From: Variovorax sp. YR216
GTDB taxonomy: Bacteria; Pseudomonadota; Gammaproteobacteria; Burkholderiales; Burkholderiaceae_C
Reading direction: 5' to 3'
Assembly (NCBI RefSeq): GCF_900107745.1
Contig: NZ_FNRO01000003.1
Coordinates: 310,001 to 374,000 of the forward strand
Length of the DNA: 64,000 nt
Position numbers and translations under genes: made by a program
Notes under the pieces: generated by a model
Databases searched by the model: none
Told to the model about the DNA's origin: nothing
What the model saw: only the letters and a program-made list of their open reading frames with translations
Shown here: piece by piece, positions 35,449 to 49,675 of the stretch
How positions within the stretch are numbered: the stretch's first letter is position 1
Layout of the letters: every line of letters begins with the position of its first letter

Positions 35449-36519
35449 TTAGGGGCCTTCGATACGCTGCAGATGTGCCGATTGCTTGAGCCAACGGAGG
35501 CTGGCCCGATGTCCGCCGCCCTGCCCGACCAGCCAGTAGCGTGCGGTTTGATAGAGCGAATCGACTCCATGATCGGCAAAGCAGTGAGCAAGATCCCTCC
35601 TCACAAAGAATGCATTGACTCCGCTCAGATTACAGCTGACGAGTTTGTAGCCCTCGAGCATATCGACCCACGACTGCAGGGAGGCGCCGTAGTAATCATC
35701 GCCCGACCATCGATGGTCGGACCTATAGTCCATCTCAAGCCGCGTAGGCGGCGGGAACTTGGCGTTGTATTCGACGCAAACGAGCTTGGGTTTGACTAGC
35801 TTCAGGGAGGCGCGAACGAGATGCAAATCGTTGCCGTCGATATCGAACGAGTAGAAGTCGATGTCATCCGTGTTCAGAAAGTCGCGGCATTCCTTGATCA
35901 CGCGCTCAATGGACTCAAGGGTGACGAACGCCTGGCGCACCATGAGTTTGGGCGTTTGGTGACTGCCTAATGCTTCTTCGATAAAACGAATCTTCGATGA
36001 ATCGCCGTCGAGCCAGCAGCCCGTGAAGCCATCGAGCACGAGTTGGTGCGTGTTGTTCTCGATTCCGTCCGCGCACCCAACCTCAATGAATGTGTGCGAG
36101 AGCGGCGTTGCTTGACCAATGCGACGGAGGCATTCGCGAATGATGCCATCCTCATCGCACTGTGAGAATGATCGCCAGCCGTGGATCGCGGGATTGCCGG
36201 GTGTCTCACTCATCACTTGCGCCCGGAGGTCCGCAAGATAGCGCTGCGTTTCGTTGTGCGGGACCTGGTTCCGCACTTGTTCAGTCAATTGCGAAATGGC
36301 GGCGTTCAGTTGCCGCAGTTGCGCAGAACTGGCTTCGACCCGCTCAAGAAGCGCATCGCGCGCACTATTGATTGACGCACTAATCTCCGTGGCGCTGCTC
36401 CTAGCAAGTTGCTCTTGCCGTTCGCTGGACTCGCTCACGCGCGTCAACTGTGTCGCACCACGCAAAATGGAACCGTAGAGTCGCTCAAGCTGTCGAAGCG
36501 GAGTGATGTTGTAGGCCAT
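35449..36519 (-). CDS. FkbM-like methyltransferase with N-terminal coiled coil
   Basis: A 356-residue protein. Residues 10-110 are a predicted coiled coil (TRVSESSERQEQLARSSATE, LRQLNAAISQLTEQVRNQ). The rest resembles the FkbM/Methyltransf_21 group: GWRSFSQCDEDGIIRECLRR, HTFIEVGCADGIENNTHQLV (SAM site), DDIDFYSFDIDGNDLHLVRA and KPKLVCVEYNAKFPPPT. Members methylate hydroxyl groups on sugars or small molecules; the target here is unknown. The ATG at 36519 was taken over a TTG six bases upstream; neither has a strong ribosome site. Confidence 0.72.
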   Translation of the reverse strand: MAYNITPLRQLERLYGSILRGATQLTRVSESSERQEQLARSSATEISASINSARDALLERVEASSAQLRQLNAAISQLTEQVRNQVPHNETQRYLADLRAQVMSETPGNPAIHGWRSFSQCDEDGIIRECLRRIGQATPLSHTFIEVGCADGIENNTHQLVLDGFTGCWLDGDSSKIRFIEEALGSHQTPKLMVRQAFVTLESIERVIKECRDFLNTDDIDFYSFDIDGNDLHLVRASLKLVKPKLVCVEYNAKFPPPTRLEMDYRSDHRWSGDDYYGASLQSWVDMLEGYKLVSCNLSGVNAFFVRRDLAHCFADHGVDSLYQTARYWLVGQGGGHRASLRWLKQSAHLQRIEGP

Positions 36520-36624
36520 GAGCAAGAGGTCGTAGAGATGAACCCGTTATCGTCTGCGCACGACGAAATCGGGAGGGTAAACGGGGGGCATCGGCGCTGC
36601 ACCGCGCCGACGCTTAGAGCGGCC

Positions 36625-40986
<4,362 letters not shown>

Positions 40987-41003
<17 letters not shown>

Positions 41004-41346
41004 CGAGATTCCTTGTGCTGAGCTGGCGAGTGAGTCGATCGAAGGCGTTCTGTGCGGCCGGCGACAGATTCGCCGGCCCTTCAGTCCTTGGTCTTCTCAA
41101 GTTCCTGAATCTCGGCTGATGCGGGGCGTCGAACATCGCGCTCAGGCGCCTGTGCACCGGGGGGGCGACTCGAAGCAGCGAAAGAGTCGCCCGCTTAAGC
41201 CGGGGCCGTCCTTCGAGGCGGTTCGCAATGCGTTGCAGGATCTCCCTTGCGCGGCGTTTGAGGCCACTGACGATGCGTCCGTCCTGGTAGGCCTCCGAGA
41301 CGCGGCGCCAGGCATCCTCTAGTTTTCCGTGGGGGGCAGTCGGCAT
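40987..41346 (-). CDS. Small hypothetical protein preceding the multidomain glycosyltransferase
   Basis: A 119-residue basic protein (from MPTAPHGKLEDAWRRVSEAY; a TTG start 51 bases upstream is also possible). It has the stretch RRAREILQRIANRLEGRPRL and RATLSLLRVAPPVHRRLSAM, which looks helical and amphipathic. No known domain. Its 3' end overlaps the glycosyltransferase start by 17 bases, so it is probably translated as a coupled pair. It could be a membrane-adaptor or chaperone-like partner, but that is only a guess from position. Confidence 0.6.
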
Positions 41347-41552
41347 GGCAGGCTGTCTTGTGGTGTTGTCGAGCTCCTGCGAAACGTGGGGTCTCAAGCA
41401 GGGGCGTAGGGGCCAGGCGGCCCAACGATTCTAAGGGGGCTCCGGAAGCCTCTCGTAACCGCGACTAAACTCGCCCAACTTCGATTTCCCTCAGTGATGA
41501 CAAGATGTAATCCCCCCTTGTTTCGACCGTTTCCGGATGACCGGAGGGTTGC

Positions 41553-43649
41553 ATGCCATTGAAGTCGTCGTGGCGCATTTTGCAGCGTGTGCGAGGGCGG
41601 TTGAGACGTGCCGTCACCGAAGCGCAGGCCAGGGCGGGACTGGCGCCTTTCGTCAAGAAAGAGCAGGCGCGAATTGCTCTGCGCCAGCGAGGCGCGCAGG
41701 TCGCGCATGCGCAATCGCTGGATCTCTTCGACGACGACGTGGTGGCGCGATCGGTCGGTTTGCCGAAGGCCGACATCCTGTGGTCGCCAGTCACGCCGGC
41801 GGATGTGGTCGATCGTTGGTCGGCAGTTCGCTTTTGCGTTGATGCGTGGCGCAGGCGCGAAGACCTCCGTGCGAGGTTCCCGAATGGGATCAGCGCCGGC
41901 CCGGAGGGAGACTTCGGGACCTGGATTCGCGAGGAAGGCGCTGCTGAATTGGGCCTGTCCGACGCGGCCACCAACCATGTTCTCGAGGCCTTGAAGTCCG
42001 GCCCCAGTGATCGCGCAAGGCAGGCTTTCCTCGCTAATGTCGCATTGGTCGCCGTGCTGCCCCATGGCTTGACCCCGGCGGGGATGCACGATCTTCTTCG
42101 CTGGTTCATGCGTTCCGGCCGCAAGGAATACGGCCTGCGCCTCGAGGAGGTCTGGTGGCTCTTTCTGGAAGCCGAGCGGGATGCCCGCCACGAGCTCATG
42201 CTGGCGTATTCGTTTACGCCTGCGTGGCAGCAGCGGCACCCGGACGGCCTGACGGTGTTCGGACGCGAGGATTTTGCAGCCTGGTTCCGCGCGGAATATG
42301 GCGCATCGGGGGCCTGGACGGACCCGCAGTCCTGGCCCGATTGGCAAGAGCCGGCAGCTCAGGTCCGCATCGGCTATTGGGCGCGAAGCGCGTGGCGTTC
42401 CCGCCATCCGGACGCGCTGTCGAGCGAAGATGCCGCGCGCGGCCTGCTCGCGTGGCTGGCGACTTCGGAGGCCGAATTGTCCGAAGCCGCGCATACGTGG
42501 TGCGCCCAACTCGACAAGGCGCGCGTGAGCACCCAACTCGCCGCGCTGGGCCTCAACGTCATCGGCCACTTCTGCTATCCGTCCGGCCTCCGCGTCTCGG
42601 TCGAATCGATGGTCGAGGGCCTGGAGGCTGTGGGCGTGTCGACTTCGCTGCGCGACGTCCGGACGGACGCCAAGGACGACCCGCACCATGCCCTGTTCCG
42701 CGGCGCCGAATGCCACGACGTGACCGTGATTCACGTCCAGCCCGAGCCGTTCTTCGACCAGGCCTATCGGCGTGCGGATCTTTTCGAGCGCAAACCTCGG
42801 CCCTACCGCATCGCCTACTGGTACTGGGAGTTCGATTCCATTCCGGAGTCGTGGGTCGCGCATGCCAGCCGGGTCGATGAAGTCTGGGCGGCGACCGAGT
42901 TCGTTGCCCGTGGATTGCGCGAACGTCTTTCCATTCCCGTGCGCACGCTGTTCCCCGGCGTCAAGCTGGCGCCGTTCGAGCGCAGGCGCCGCGCTCATTT
43001 CGGTCTGAGCGATGGGCCATTCACGTTCCTCTTCACCTTTCACATGGTGAGCGTGATGGAGCGCAAGAACCCGCTGGGCCTGATCGAGTCGTTCAAGAAG
43101 GCGTTCCGGCAGGAAGACGCGGTGCGGCTCGTTCTCAAGACCTCGTTCGGCGAGCGCTTCCCGGCACAGATGGCCGAGCTTCGCGAGGCGGCCGTAGGCG
43201 CGAACATTACCGTGATCGACCAGGTCTACAGCCCCGACGAGGTGCTGTCCCTGATGGACGCCTGCGACGCGTACGTCTCACTCCACCGCAGCGAGGGCCT
43301 GGGGCTGACGATGGCCGAGGCGATGCTGATGGGCAAGCCGGTGATCGCGACCAACTTCTCCGGCAACGTCGACTTCATGGACGAGGACAACAGCCTGCTC
43401 GTGCCTTACGAACTCGTGAAACTCGGCAAGCCGATCCCGCCCTACGGGGCAGACCTGGAATGGGCCGATCCGTCCGTCGATGAGGCGGCCAGGCTCATGA
43501 GGCGCCTCTACGAAAACCAGGAATGGGCCCGGGAACTCGGCGCTCGCGCCAAGGCGAGTGCCGAAGCCAATCTCTCGCTCCCGGCCGCGGGCGCGCGGAT
43601 CGCGAGCCGGCTGGAGGAAATCAGGGCGCTGCGCCGCCCGGCGCCCTGA
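41553..43649 (+). CDS. Glycosyltransferase with long N-terminal region and C-terminal GT4 domain
   Basis: A 698-residue protein divergent from the genes at 41 kb. Residues 1-340 are a mostly helical, Trp-rich region of unknown function (GDFGTWIREEGAAELGLSDA, LEEVWWLFLEAERDARHELM) that is found in front of some O-antigen glycosyltransferases. Residues 340-690 are GT4: LNVIGHFCYPSGLRVSVESM, YWYWEFDSIPESWVAHASRV, FLFTFHMVSVMERKNPLGLI and SLHRSEGLGLTMAEAMLMGK. Expected to act on the cytoplasmic face. It is the only plus-strand glycosyltransferase between 29.6 and 46.6 kb and converges on wzt. Confidence 0.83.
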   Translation: MPLKSSWRILQRVRGRLRRAVTEAQARAGLAPFVKKEQARIALRQRGAQVAHAQSLDLFDDDVVARSVGLPKADILWSPVTPADVVDRWSAVRFCVDAWRRREDLRARFPNGISAGPEGDFGTWIREEGAAELGLSDAATNHVLEALKSGPSDRARQAFLANVALVAVLPHGLTPAGMHDLLRWFMRSGRKEYGLRLEEVWWLFLEAERDARHELMLAYSFTPAWQQRHPDGLTVFGREDFAAWFRAEYGASGAWTDPQSWPDWQEPAAQVRIGYWARSAWRSRHPDALSSEDAARGLLAWLATSEAELSEAAHTWCAQLDKARVSTQLAALGLNVIGHFCYPSGLRVSVESMVEGLEAVGVSTSLRDVRTDAKDDPHHALFRGAECHDVTVIHVQPEPFFDQAYRRADLFERKPRPYRIAYWYWEFDSIPESWVAHASRVDEVWAATEFVARGLRERLSIPVRTLFPGVKLAPFERRRRAHFGLSDGPFTFLFTFHMVSVMERKNPLGLIESFKKAFRQEDAVRLVLKTSFGERFPAQMAELREAAVGANITVIDQVYSPDEVLSLMDACDAYVSLHRSEGLGLTMAEAMLMGKPVIATNFSGNVDFMDEDNSLLVPYELVKLGKPIPPYGADLEWADPSVDEAARLMRRLYENQEWARELGARAKASAEANLSLPAAGARIASRLEEIRALRRPAP

Positions 43650-43661
43650 TCCGCATCCGAC

Positions 43662-44366
43662 TCACGAGGTCGAGACGATGCGGCCGTGCTCGAGGTGAAT
43701 GACCCGGTTGCATTCCTTGGCGATGAGCTCGGGCGAATGCGATGCGAGCACCAGGATGCCGGACTTCGAGACCACGTCCTTCATCCGTTGCTCCGCCTTG
43801 TGCGTGAACTCGGCGTCGCCCACCGAAAGCCATTCGTCCATCAGCAGGATGTCCGCCTCGACGCTGGTGGAGATGGAAAAGGCCAGCCGCATCAGCATGC
43901 CGGTGGAATAGGTGCGCACCGGCATGTTGACGTACTCGCCGAGCCCGCTGAATTCGCAGATATCGTCCGTGAGCGAATCGATCTTCTTCTTGCTCATGCC
44001 CATCACCAGGCCGCGCAGCATGATGTTCTCGATGCCGGTGGCGTCGGGCTCGATGCCCAGCGAGGGGTCGATCAGGCTCGCGATGGTGCCTTGACGGACG
44101 AACTCGCCCGCCGACGGTTCATAGACGCCGGCGAGCGTGCGAAGCAGCGTGGATTTGCCGGCGCCGTTGTGCCCGACGAGGCCCAGGCGGTCGCCGCTCT
44201 TCAGTTCGAGATTGATGCCGCCGAGCGCCTGCACCACGTTGACGCCGGTTTCCTTGCCGAAGCGGCCGCCGGTGACGGATGCCGCCAGCGTCTTCTTGAA
44301 TGACGCAGCGCCCGCTCCGTAGATGGGGAAGTTGACTGAGACGTCTTTGAGGGAGATGAGTGCCAT
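43662..44366 (-). CDS. wzt: Polysaccharide ABC transporter, ATP-binding protein (Wzt/KpsT type, short form)
   Basis: A 234-residue ATPase. Walker A is GHNGAGKST (residues 65-73), the ABC signature is degenerate ([13 protein letters not shown], as in O-antigen exporters), Walker B is [13 protein letters not shown], and a switch His follows in LASHSPELI. The extension [17 protein letters not shown] is typical of Wzt/TagH-like proteins. It lacks the C-terminal carbohydrate-binding domain that Wzt proteins of about 400-430 residues use to recognise terminated chains, so export is likely coupled to elongation without that check. It lies 6 bases downstream of the permease gene. Confidence 0.9.
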   Translation of the reverse strand: MALISLKDVSVNFPIYGAGAASFKKTLAASVTGGRFGKETGVNVVQALGGINLELKSGDRLGLVGHNGAGKSTLLRTLAGVYEPSAGEFVRQGTIASLIDPSLGIEPDATGIENIMLRGLVMGMSKKKIDSLTDDICEFSGLGEYVNMPVRTYSTGMLMRLAFSISTSVEADILLMDEWLSVGDAEFTHKAEQRMKDVVSKSGILVLASHSPELIAKECNRVIHLEHGRIVSTS

Positions 44367-44372
44367 GCTTTT

Positions 44373-45176
44373 TTACAGCCAGTAAACGACCCGGCGCCGG
44401 TACTTCGAGAAGAGCATGCTGGCAAGGACGAGGTTGATCGCGGTCCAGCCGAGAATGCCCCACCAGTTGTGGGCGGCGGAGACGTTGCCCATCAGCGGCG
44501 CGCGCAGCAGGTCGAGCATCTGGGCGAGCGGGTTGTACAGGATGTACTGCCCACGCCCGGGCAGCGTTTCAGGCAGCCAGAAGACCGGTGTCAGGAACAT
44601 CAGCATCTGCATCACGCTGGTGACGATCTGGGTGATGTCGCGATAACGCGTGCAGACCAGGCCCAGCATTAGCCCGAGCGCTTGTGCGTTCACCATGAGC
44701 AGCAGGAACGCGGGCACGAACAGCAGTACGTGCGATGAGAGCGAGATGCCGGCCCACAGGGCGACGGGAATGTAGATGACGATCTGGTGCGCGAACTGGA
44801 TCAGGTTGCGCGCCATGCTTCGCCAGACGAACAGGCTGATCGGAAAGTAGCCCTGCTTGAGATAGTTTCCGGAGCCGACGAAGGCATTGCACGAGTCGTT
44901 CACCATGCTGGAGAGGAAGTTCCAGAAGATGATGCCGAGTGCCAGGTGAGGGAAGAACTTCGAAAGCTCGGTGCCGAACAGGGCGCTGTAGAGCGGCCCC
45001 ATGCCGCCGATCATCGCCGCCATGCTGAGCGTCAGCCACAGTGGGCCGAGCATGGAGCGGCGGTAGCGCAGGACGATGTCGAACCACGCCAGCGTCCACC
45101 AGATGTCGGTGCGGCGGGTTCCTTCCCACCAGTCGCCCCAGGCGGTGCGGTGCAGATTGGAATGTGCTTGACTCAT
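44373..45176 (-). CDS. wzm: Polysaccharide ABC transporter, permease (Wzm type)
   Basis: A 267-residue ABC2-type membrane protein with six predicted helices. The start at MSQAHSNLHRTAWGDWWEG overlaps the manC stop by 4 bases. Typical segments are WTLAWFDIVLRYRRSMLGPL (the amphipathic interface helix) and NPLAQMLDLLRAPLMGN near the C-terminus. With Wzt it would export undecaprenyl-linked O-polysaccharide to the periplasm. Operon order is manC-wzm-wzt. Confidence 0.9.
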   Translation of the reverse strand: MSQAHSNLHRTAWGDWWEGTRRTDIWWTLAWFDIVLRYRRSMLGPLWLTLSMAAMIGGMGPLYSALFGTELSKFFPHLALGIIFWNFLSSMVNDSCNAFVGSGNYLKQGYFPISLFVWRSMARNLIQFAHQIVIYIPVALWAGISLSSHVLLFVPAFLLLMVNAQALGLMLGLVCTRYRDITQIVTSVMQMLMFLTPVFWLPETLPGRGQYILYNPLAQMLDLLRAPLMGNVSAAHNWWGILGWTAINLVLASMLFSKYRRRVVYWL

Positions 45177-46594
45177 GCGCGTCCGTAAGTGTCGGCCAGA
45201 CGCACGATGTCGTCTTCGCCAAGATAGCCCCCGCACTGGACTTCGATGAGCACCAGTTCGTCCTTGCCGATATTGGTCAGGCGATGCTTTTCCTTGAGCG
45301 GGATGTAGCGGTATTCGCCCGGCAGCGTCTTGTGTTCGACGTCCCCGATCTGGACCATCGCGGTGCCCTTCACCACGACCCAGTGCTCGGCGCGCTGATG
45401 GTGGTACTGCAGCGAGAGCGACTCACCCGGCTTGACCGTGATGCGCTTGACCTTGTAGCCGTCCTCTTCCTTCAGGGAGGCGTAGGTTCCCCATGGGCGA
45501 TGGACCACCGCGGGAAGAGTCACGGTTTCGTGCCCGCGGCTCTTCAGCGTGTCGACGACCTGCTTGACCTGCTGCGCGTTGTTCTTGTGTGCGACGAGCA
45601 GGGCGTCCGGCGTGTCGACGATCACGAGATCGCGGATGCCCAGGGTGGCGACCACCTTCGGGCCATGGCTGTCGACCTGCACGTGGGTGCCCGTCGTGTC
45701 GATCGCGACGACGTCGGCAGGCATGGTGTTTCCACTGGCGTCCGACGAATGCGCATTGGCGACCGCGGGCCAGGAGCCGACGTCGCTCCAGCCGAATTTC
45801 GCCGGGACGACATGAACGTTCTGGGCGTGCTCCATGACCGCGTAGTCGATGCTGATGTCCGGCTGGAGGCCGAACGCGTGCAGGTCGAACTGCACGGTGT
45901 CGTCGACGGTCTTCGACCCGTCGAGTGCGCGACGGGCGGCGTTGACCACCTCGGGTGCATGCTTTTCAAGCGCAGCCAGGATGGCGTCCGCCGTGAAGCA
46001 GAACATGCCGCTGTTCCAGTAGTAGCGGCCGGTCGCGAGGTATTCCTGCGCGGTCTGCAGGTCGGGCTTCTCGACGAAGCGGATGGCGCGCTGGCTTTCG
46101 CGCGACACATGCTCCACTTCGATGTAGCCGAATCCGGTGTCGGGGCTGGTGGGGCTGACGCCGAAGACAACCAGATTGCCTTGTGCCGCAAGCCTGAAGG
46201 CCTGGCTCGCGCTGGCCACGAAAGCCTCCACGTCGGGGACCAGATGGTCGGCCGACAGCACGAGCATGACCGTGTCGCCGCTGAATTGCCGGGTGCACTG
46301 GAGCGCCGCGAGTGCAATGGCGGGCGCGGTATTGCGGCCCTTGGGCTCGAGCAGGATCGTGGCCTGCGGCGGGTCCGCCATCTGGCGCAGCACGTCCTTG
46401 GTCAGAAACAGGTGGTCCTTGTTGGTCACGACCATGAGGTCGCCCGTGCCGCAAGCCTGTCCGCGCTCGATGGCCTTCTGCAGCAGCGTGGAGCCACCGA
46501 GCTTCATGAAGGGCTTCGGGAAAGCCTGTCTGGAAAGAGGCCAGAGCCTGGAGCCGGAGCCTCCCGAGAGAACCACTGAGAGCACTCGCATCAT
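45173..46594 (-). CDS. manC: Mannose-1-phosphate guanylyltransferase/mannose-6-phosphate isomerase
   Basis: A 473-residue bifunctional type II PMI-GMP enzyme. The N-terminal nucleotidyltransferase has SGGSGSRLWPLSRQAFPKPF and LEPKGRNTAPAIALAAL, RFVEKPDLQTAQEYL and YYWNSGMFCF. The C-terminal cupin (residues 350-470) has VHRPWGTYASLKEEDGYKVK, LSLQYHHQRAEHW and GEYRYIPLKEKHRLTN. It makes GDP-mannose, feeding the gmd product and mannosyltransferases. The frame continues upstream to 47593 but the two ATGs at 46594 match the known N-terminus. It is the first gene of manC-wzm-wzt and is divergent from the GT2 gene at 46676. Confidence 0.94.
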   Translation of the reverse strand: MMRVLSVVLSGGSGSRLWPLSRQAFPKPFMKLGGSTLLQKAIERGQACGTGDLMVVTNKDHLFLTKDVLRQMADPPQATILLEPKGRNTAPAIALAALQCTRQFSGDTVMLVLSADHLVPDVEAFVASASQAFRLAAQGNLVVFGVSPTSPDTGFGYIEVEHVSRESQRAIRFVEKPDLQTAQEYLATGRYYWNSGMFCFTADAILAALEKHAPEVVNAARRALDGSKTVDDTVQFDLHAFGLQPDISIDYAVMEHAQNVHVVPAKFGWSDVGSWPAVANAHSSDASGNTMPADVVAIDTTGTHVQVDSHGPKVVATLGIRDLVIVDTPDALLVAHKNNAQQVKQVVDTLKSRGHETVTLPAVVHRPWGTYASLKEEDGYKVKRITVKPGESLSLQYHHQRAEHWVVVKGTAMVQIGDVEHKTLPGEYRYIPLKEKHRLTNIGKDELVLIEVQCGGYLGEDDIVRLADTYGRA

Positions 46595-46675
46595 TGTCCT
46601 AGAGGTTTGGAGGGCCGCGATTTTACCGGTGAGCCAGGATTCGCCCGATCTCGCCTGTCGCGGGGCGCGAGGATA

Positions 46676-47731
46676 ATGCCTCGCCTCCGCGCGCTCTTTT
46701 CCGGTATTCCAAGGCACCTCTTGAGTCCCATTCCCGATCCTCCCGTGTCCGTTTCGGTGGCCCTTTGCACCTACAACGGGGCGCGATTCATCCGCGAGCA
46801 GGTTCTCAGCATCTGCCAGCAAACCCGGCCGCCCGCCGAGATCGTGATTTCGGACGACGCTTCGAGCGACGGGTGTGTCGAGATCGCGCGGCAGACCGTC
46901 GACGCATTCAACAACGAGCGGTCCGGGGGCTCCATGGCCCTGCGCGTCCTGGAAAACACCACGCCGCTGCGCGTCACCAAGAATTTCGAGCAGGCGGTAC
47001 GGGCCTGCAGTGGCGATCTGATCGCGCTCAGCGACCAGGACGACGTCTGGGTCCCGGATCGGCTGGAACGGATGGTGGCGGAATTCGAGCGTCGGCCTGA
47101 CCTGTTGCTCCTGCATTCCGACGCGCGTCTGGTGGATGCGCAGCGCAGGGACCTTGGCCAGACGCTCTTCCATGCACTCGAGGTCAAGCGCATCGAACTC
47201 GAGCGCGTTCATGGCGGCAGGGCATTCGACGTGCTTCTCCGCAGGAATCTGGTGACGGGCGCCACGACACTCTTTCGCCGGCGCCTGCTCGGCGAGGCGC
47301 TGCCGTTTCCTGCCGAATGGCTGCATGACGAATGGCTCGGAATCATCGCGTCGGCCATCGGGCGCGTCGACCTGCTGGAAGACCAACTGATCGAATACCG
47401 CCAGCACGACACCAACCAGGTCGGCGCGAGTCGCGATGCCTTTGTCGACAAGGTTCGCAAGGCCATCGGCTCGCGGGGCGACATCCACGTCAAGCGCGCC
47501 TACAAGGCCGAGCTTCTCCTCGCGCGCCTGCTCGAACTGAAAGAGAAGGTCTCGGCGGAGACCATCGAGAAGACGCGGCTGAAGCTCCAGCACCAGCGTT
47601 ACCGCGCCGCATTGCCGGCTTCGCGCATGGCGCGTTGCGTGCCCATGCTGCGCGAAATCATGACCGGTCGCTACGACCGGTTCGGCCGCGGCTTTCGCGG
47701 CATCGTTCGCGACTTTTTCGAAGCGCCTTGA
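46676..47731 (+). CDS. Glycosyltransferase family 2 protein
   Basis: A 351-residue GT2 enzyme. The ATG at 46676 is preceded by GAGGAT. Residues 23-60 read VSVSVALCTYNGARFIREQV and IVISDDASSDG; the donor site is LIALSDQDDVWVPDRLERM and the acceptor helix LLGEALPFPAEWLHDEWLGI. The pattern is that of rhamnosyl- and alpha-glycosyltransferases of O-antigen clusters. No membrane segment. It converges with the GT2 gene at 47734-48486 with 2 bases between them. Confidence 0.87.
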   Translation: MPRLRALFSGIPRHLLSPIPDPPVSVSVALCTYNGARFIREQVLSICQQTRPPAEIVISDDASSDGCVEIARQTVDAFNNERSGGSMALRVLENTTPLRVTKNFEQAVRACSGDLIALSDQDDVWVPDRLERMVAEFERRPDLLLLHSDARLVDAQRRDLGQTLFHALEVKRIELERVHGGRAFDVLLRRNLVTGATTLFRRRLLGEALPFPAEWLHDEWLGIIASAIGRVDLLEDQLIEYRQHDTNQVGASRDAFVDKVRKAIGSRGDIHVKRAYKAELLLARLLELKEKVSAETIEKTRLKLQHQRYRAALPASRMARCVPMLREIMTGRYDRFGRGFRGIVRDFFEAP

Positions 47732-47733
47732 AT

Positions 47734-48486
47734 TCAGGCCGGCGGGAGCCGCCGATATCGCCAGAAGGCCGGGGAGGTCCAGACCTTCAGCAGGCTCGTG
47801 AGATGCCAGTAGAGGTGCCGTTTGCTACGGTGGCTGGCGCGCTGTGCGTCGTGCCGGGCCTGCAGGTCTTCTGCAATCTGGAGGCGCCAGCCTGCCAGGC
47901 GAAGCCGGGCGCAGATGTCGAAATCCTCGCCGTACATGAAGAACCGTTCGTCGAAGCCGTGAATCTCGCGGTAGGCGTTCGAGCGGAACAGCATGAAGAG
48001 ACCCGGAATCCACGCGGGCACGGCGGGGCGGACGTAGCTGGCACGCTTGCGCGAGACGATCTCCAGCGGCGTGATGATCGCGCGGTGCTGCTCGGCCACC
48101 GACTTGCCCGGCTCCAGAATCCGCGGCGCCAGAAGACCGCTGTCGGCACGCGCCTGCGACACGAGCGGGCCGAGCACGTCGTCGTCGAAGCGAATGTCCG
48201 GATTGAGCACCAGGAACCACGGTGTGCTGCAGCGTTCGAAGGCCTGGTTGTGGTTGGCGCCGAAACCCTTGGGCGACGGGTTCTCGATCCGCTCGACCTC
48301 GAATCCCCATTGCATGCCTGCCAGCAGGTCGGGCTCGGGGATGTTGATCGTGAGCACGACCTTGGCGATCTGGCGACCGCTGAACCGATCGAGCTGATCC
48401 ATCAGCGGGCGTATCAGATCGAGCTGGCCGTGGCTCACGATCGACACGGTGATGGGTTGGGTCAGGGTAGGGGCGGGCGTCGGCAT
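47734..48486 (-). CDS. Glycosyltransferase family 2 protein, rhamnosyltransferase-like
   Basis: A 250-residue short GT2 enzyme. It has ITVSIVSHGQLDLIRPLMDQ, PSPKGFGANHNQAFERC, WFLVLNPDIRFDDDVL and GFDERFFMYGEDFDICARLR, a pattern common in WbbL-type rhamnosyltransferases (which add rhamnose to lipid-linked GlcNAc). This fits with the rmlBDAC operon and the WecA-like enzyme encoded next to it at 48531, but the acceptor is inferred only. Confidence 0.86.
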   Translation of the reverse strand: MPTPAPTLTQPITVSIVSHGQLDLIRPLMDQLDRFSGRQIAKVVLTINIPEPDLLAGMQWGFEVERIENPSPKGFGANHNQAFERCSTPWFLVLNPDIRFDDDVLGPLVSQARADSGLLAPRILEPGKSVAEQHRAIITPLEIVSRKRASYVRPAVPAWIPGLFMLFRSNAYREIHGFDERFFMYGEDFDICARLRLAGWRLQIAEDLQARHDAQRASHRSKRHLYWHLTSLLKVWTSPAFWRYRRLPPA

Positions 48487-48530
48487 GGTCTAATTTCGCC
48501 CGGGAATTCTAGGGTTCCCGCCCCATACCC

Positions 48531-49625
48531 ATGATTGCATTGATCGTCATCAGTTTTCTCATCTCCGCCTTGGGCGTGCAGATCTTCATGCGACGCGCGC
48601 GCCGGCATGCGAGGCGCTACGCGGCCGACATGCCGCAGCGCTTTCACAAGGGGCACGTGCCGCGCCTCGGCGGCGCGGGCATCCTGATGGGGATGGGGGT
48701 GGCGTGGCTGGTCGCCGGGTTCCCCTCCGATCCCTTTAATGTGTCGTGGCCGCTCAAGACGTCGCTTCTCACGCTGCTGTGCATCTCGCCGGCGGTGCTC
48801 GGCGGCATCATCGAGGACGTGACGCAGCAGGTCTCCGTCCGCTACCGGCTCAGTCTGACGATCGGTTGCGCACTGGTGGTGTGCTGGGTGCTCAACATCG
48901 GCGTGTACCGTACCGGCCTTCCGATGCTCGACGGTTGGCTGCAGGCGATGCCCTACGTGGCGCTTGTGTTCGCGGCGCTGGCGATCGGCGGCCTGCCACA
49001 TGCTTTCAACATCATCGACGGCTACAACGGCCTCGCCGGGACCGTCGCCGTGCTCGTGTGCCTGGCGATCTCGCACGTGGCGCTGCAGGTCGGCGACCGG
49101 CAGCTTGCGGCGATGGTGATCTGCCTGGTCGGCGCCACGGTGGGCTTCCTGATGTGGAACTACCCCCGGGGCAAGATCTTCGCCGGCGACGGCGGCGCCT
49201 ATGTCTGGGGCATGGTCATCGCCATTGCGGCGGTCACGCTGGTGCAGCGGCACCGGGTCGTTTCGCCGTGGTTTCCGATGCTGCTGCTGATCTATCCGGT
49301 GTGGGAGACGGTGTTCTCCATCTACCGCAAGGTCGCGCGCGGCCAGTCCCCGGGTATGGCGGATGCGCTGCATTTCCACCAGTTGATCTTTCGGCGCATC
49401 GTTCGCGTGGCGTTTGCGGACGACGAGGCACGCCAGATGCTCGCGCGAAACAACCGGACCTCGCCGTACCTGTGGATCTTCGCTGCGCTGACGGTGGTGC
49501 CGGCGGTGCTGTTCTGGAACAACACCATCGTGCTGATCGCCTTCTGCATCCTCTTCATCGCGACCTACGTGTCCGCCTATCTCATGATCGTGCGCTTCAA
49601 GGTGCCGCGCTGGCTGCGGCCCTGA
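48531..49625 (+). CDS. Undecaprenyl-phosphate glycosyl-1-phosphate transferase (WecA/MraY family)
   Basis: A 364-residue membrane protein with about ten helices. Family marks: [38 protein letters not shown], the catalytic [25 protein letters not shown] and the C-terminal [10 protein letters not shown]. It should start glycan assembly by moving a sugar-1-phosphate, most likely GlcNAc-1-phosphate, from UDP to undecaprenyl phosphate. Betaproteobacteria often carry it at the end of the O-antigen locus, as here, where it marks the right edge of the island before argB. Confidence 0.9.
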   Translation: MIALIVISFLISALGVQIFMRRARRHARRYAADMPQRFHKGHVPRLGGAGILMGMGVAWLVAGFPSDPFNVSWPLKTSLLTLLCISPAVLGGIIEDVTQQVSVRYRLSLTIGCALVVCWVLNIGVYRTGLPMLDGWLQAMPYVALVFAALAIGGLPHAFNIIDGYNGLAGTVAVLVCLAISHVALQVGDRQLAAMVICLVGATVGFLMWNYPRGKIFAGDGGAYVWGMVIAIAAVTLVQRHRVVSPWFPMLLLIYPVWETVFSIYRKVARGQSPGMADALHFHQLIFRRIVRVAFADDEARQMLARNNRTSPYLWIFAALTVVPAVLFWNNTIVLIAFCILFIATYVSAYLMIVRFKVPRWLRP

Positions 49626-49675
49626 GTTCCGCGCCACAATTCCCGAATCCGGACTTCGTCTTTCGACTGCCCACC

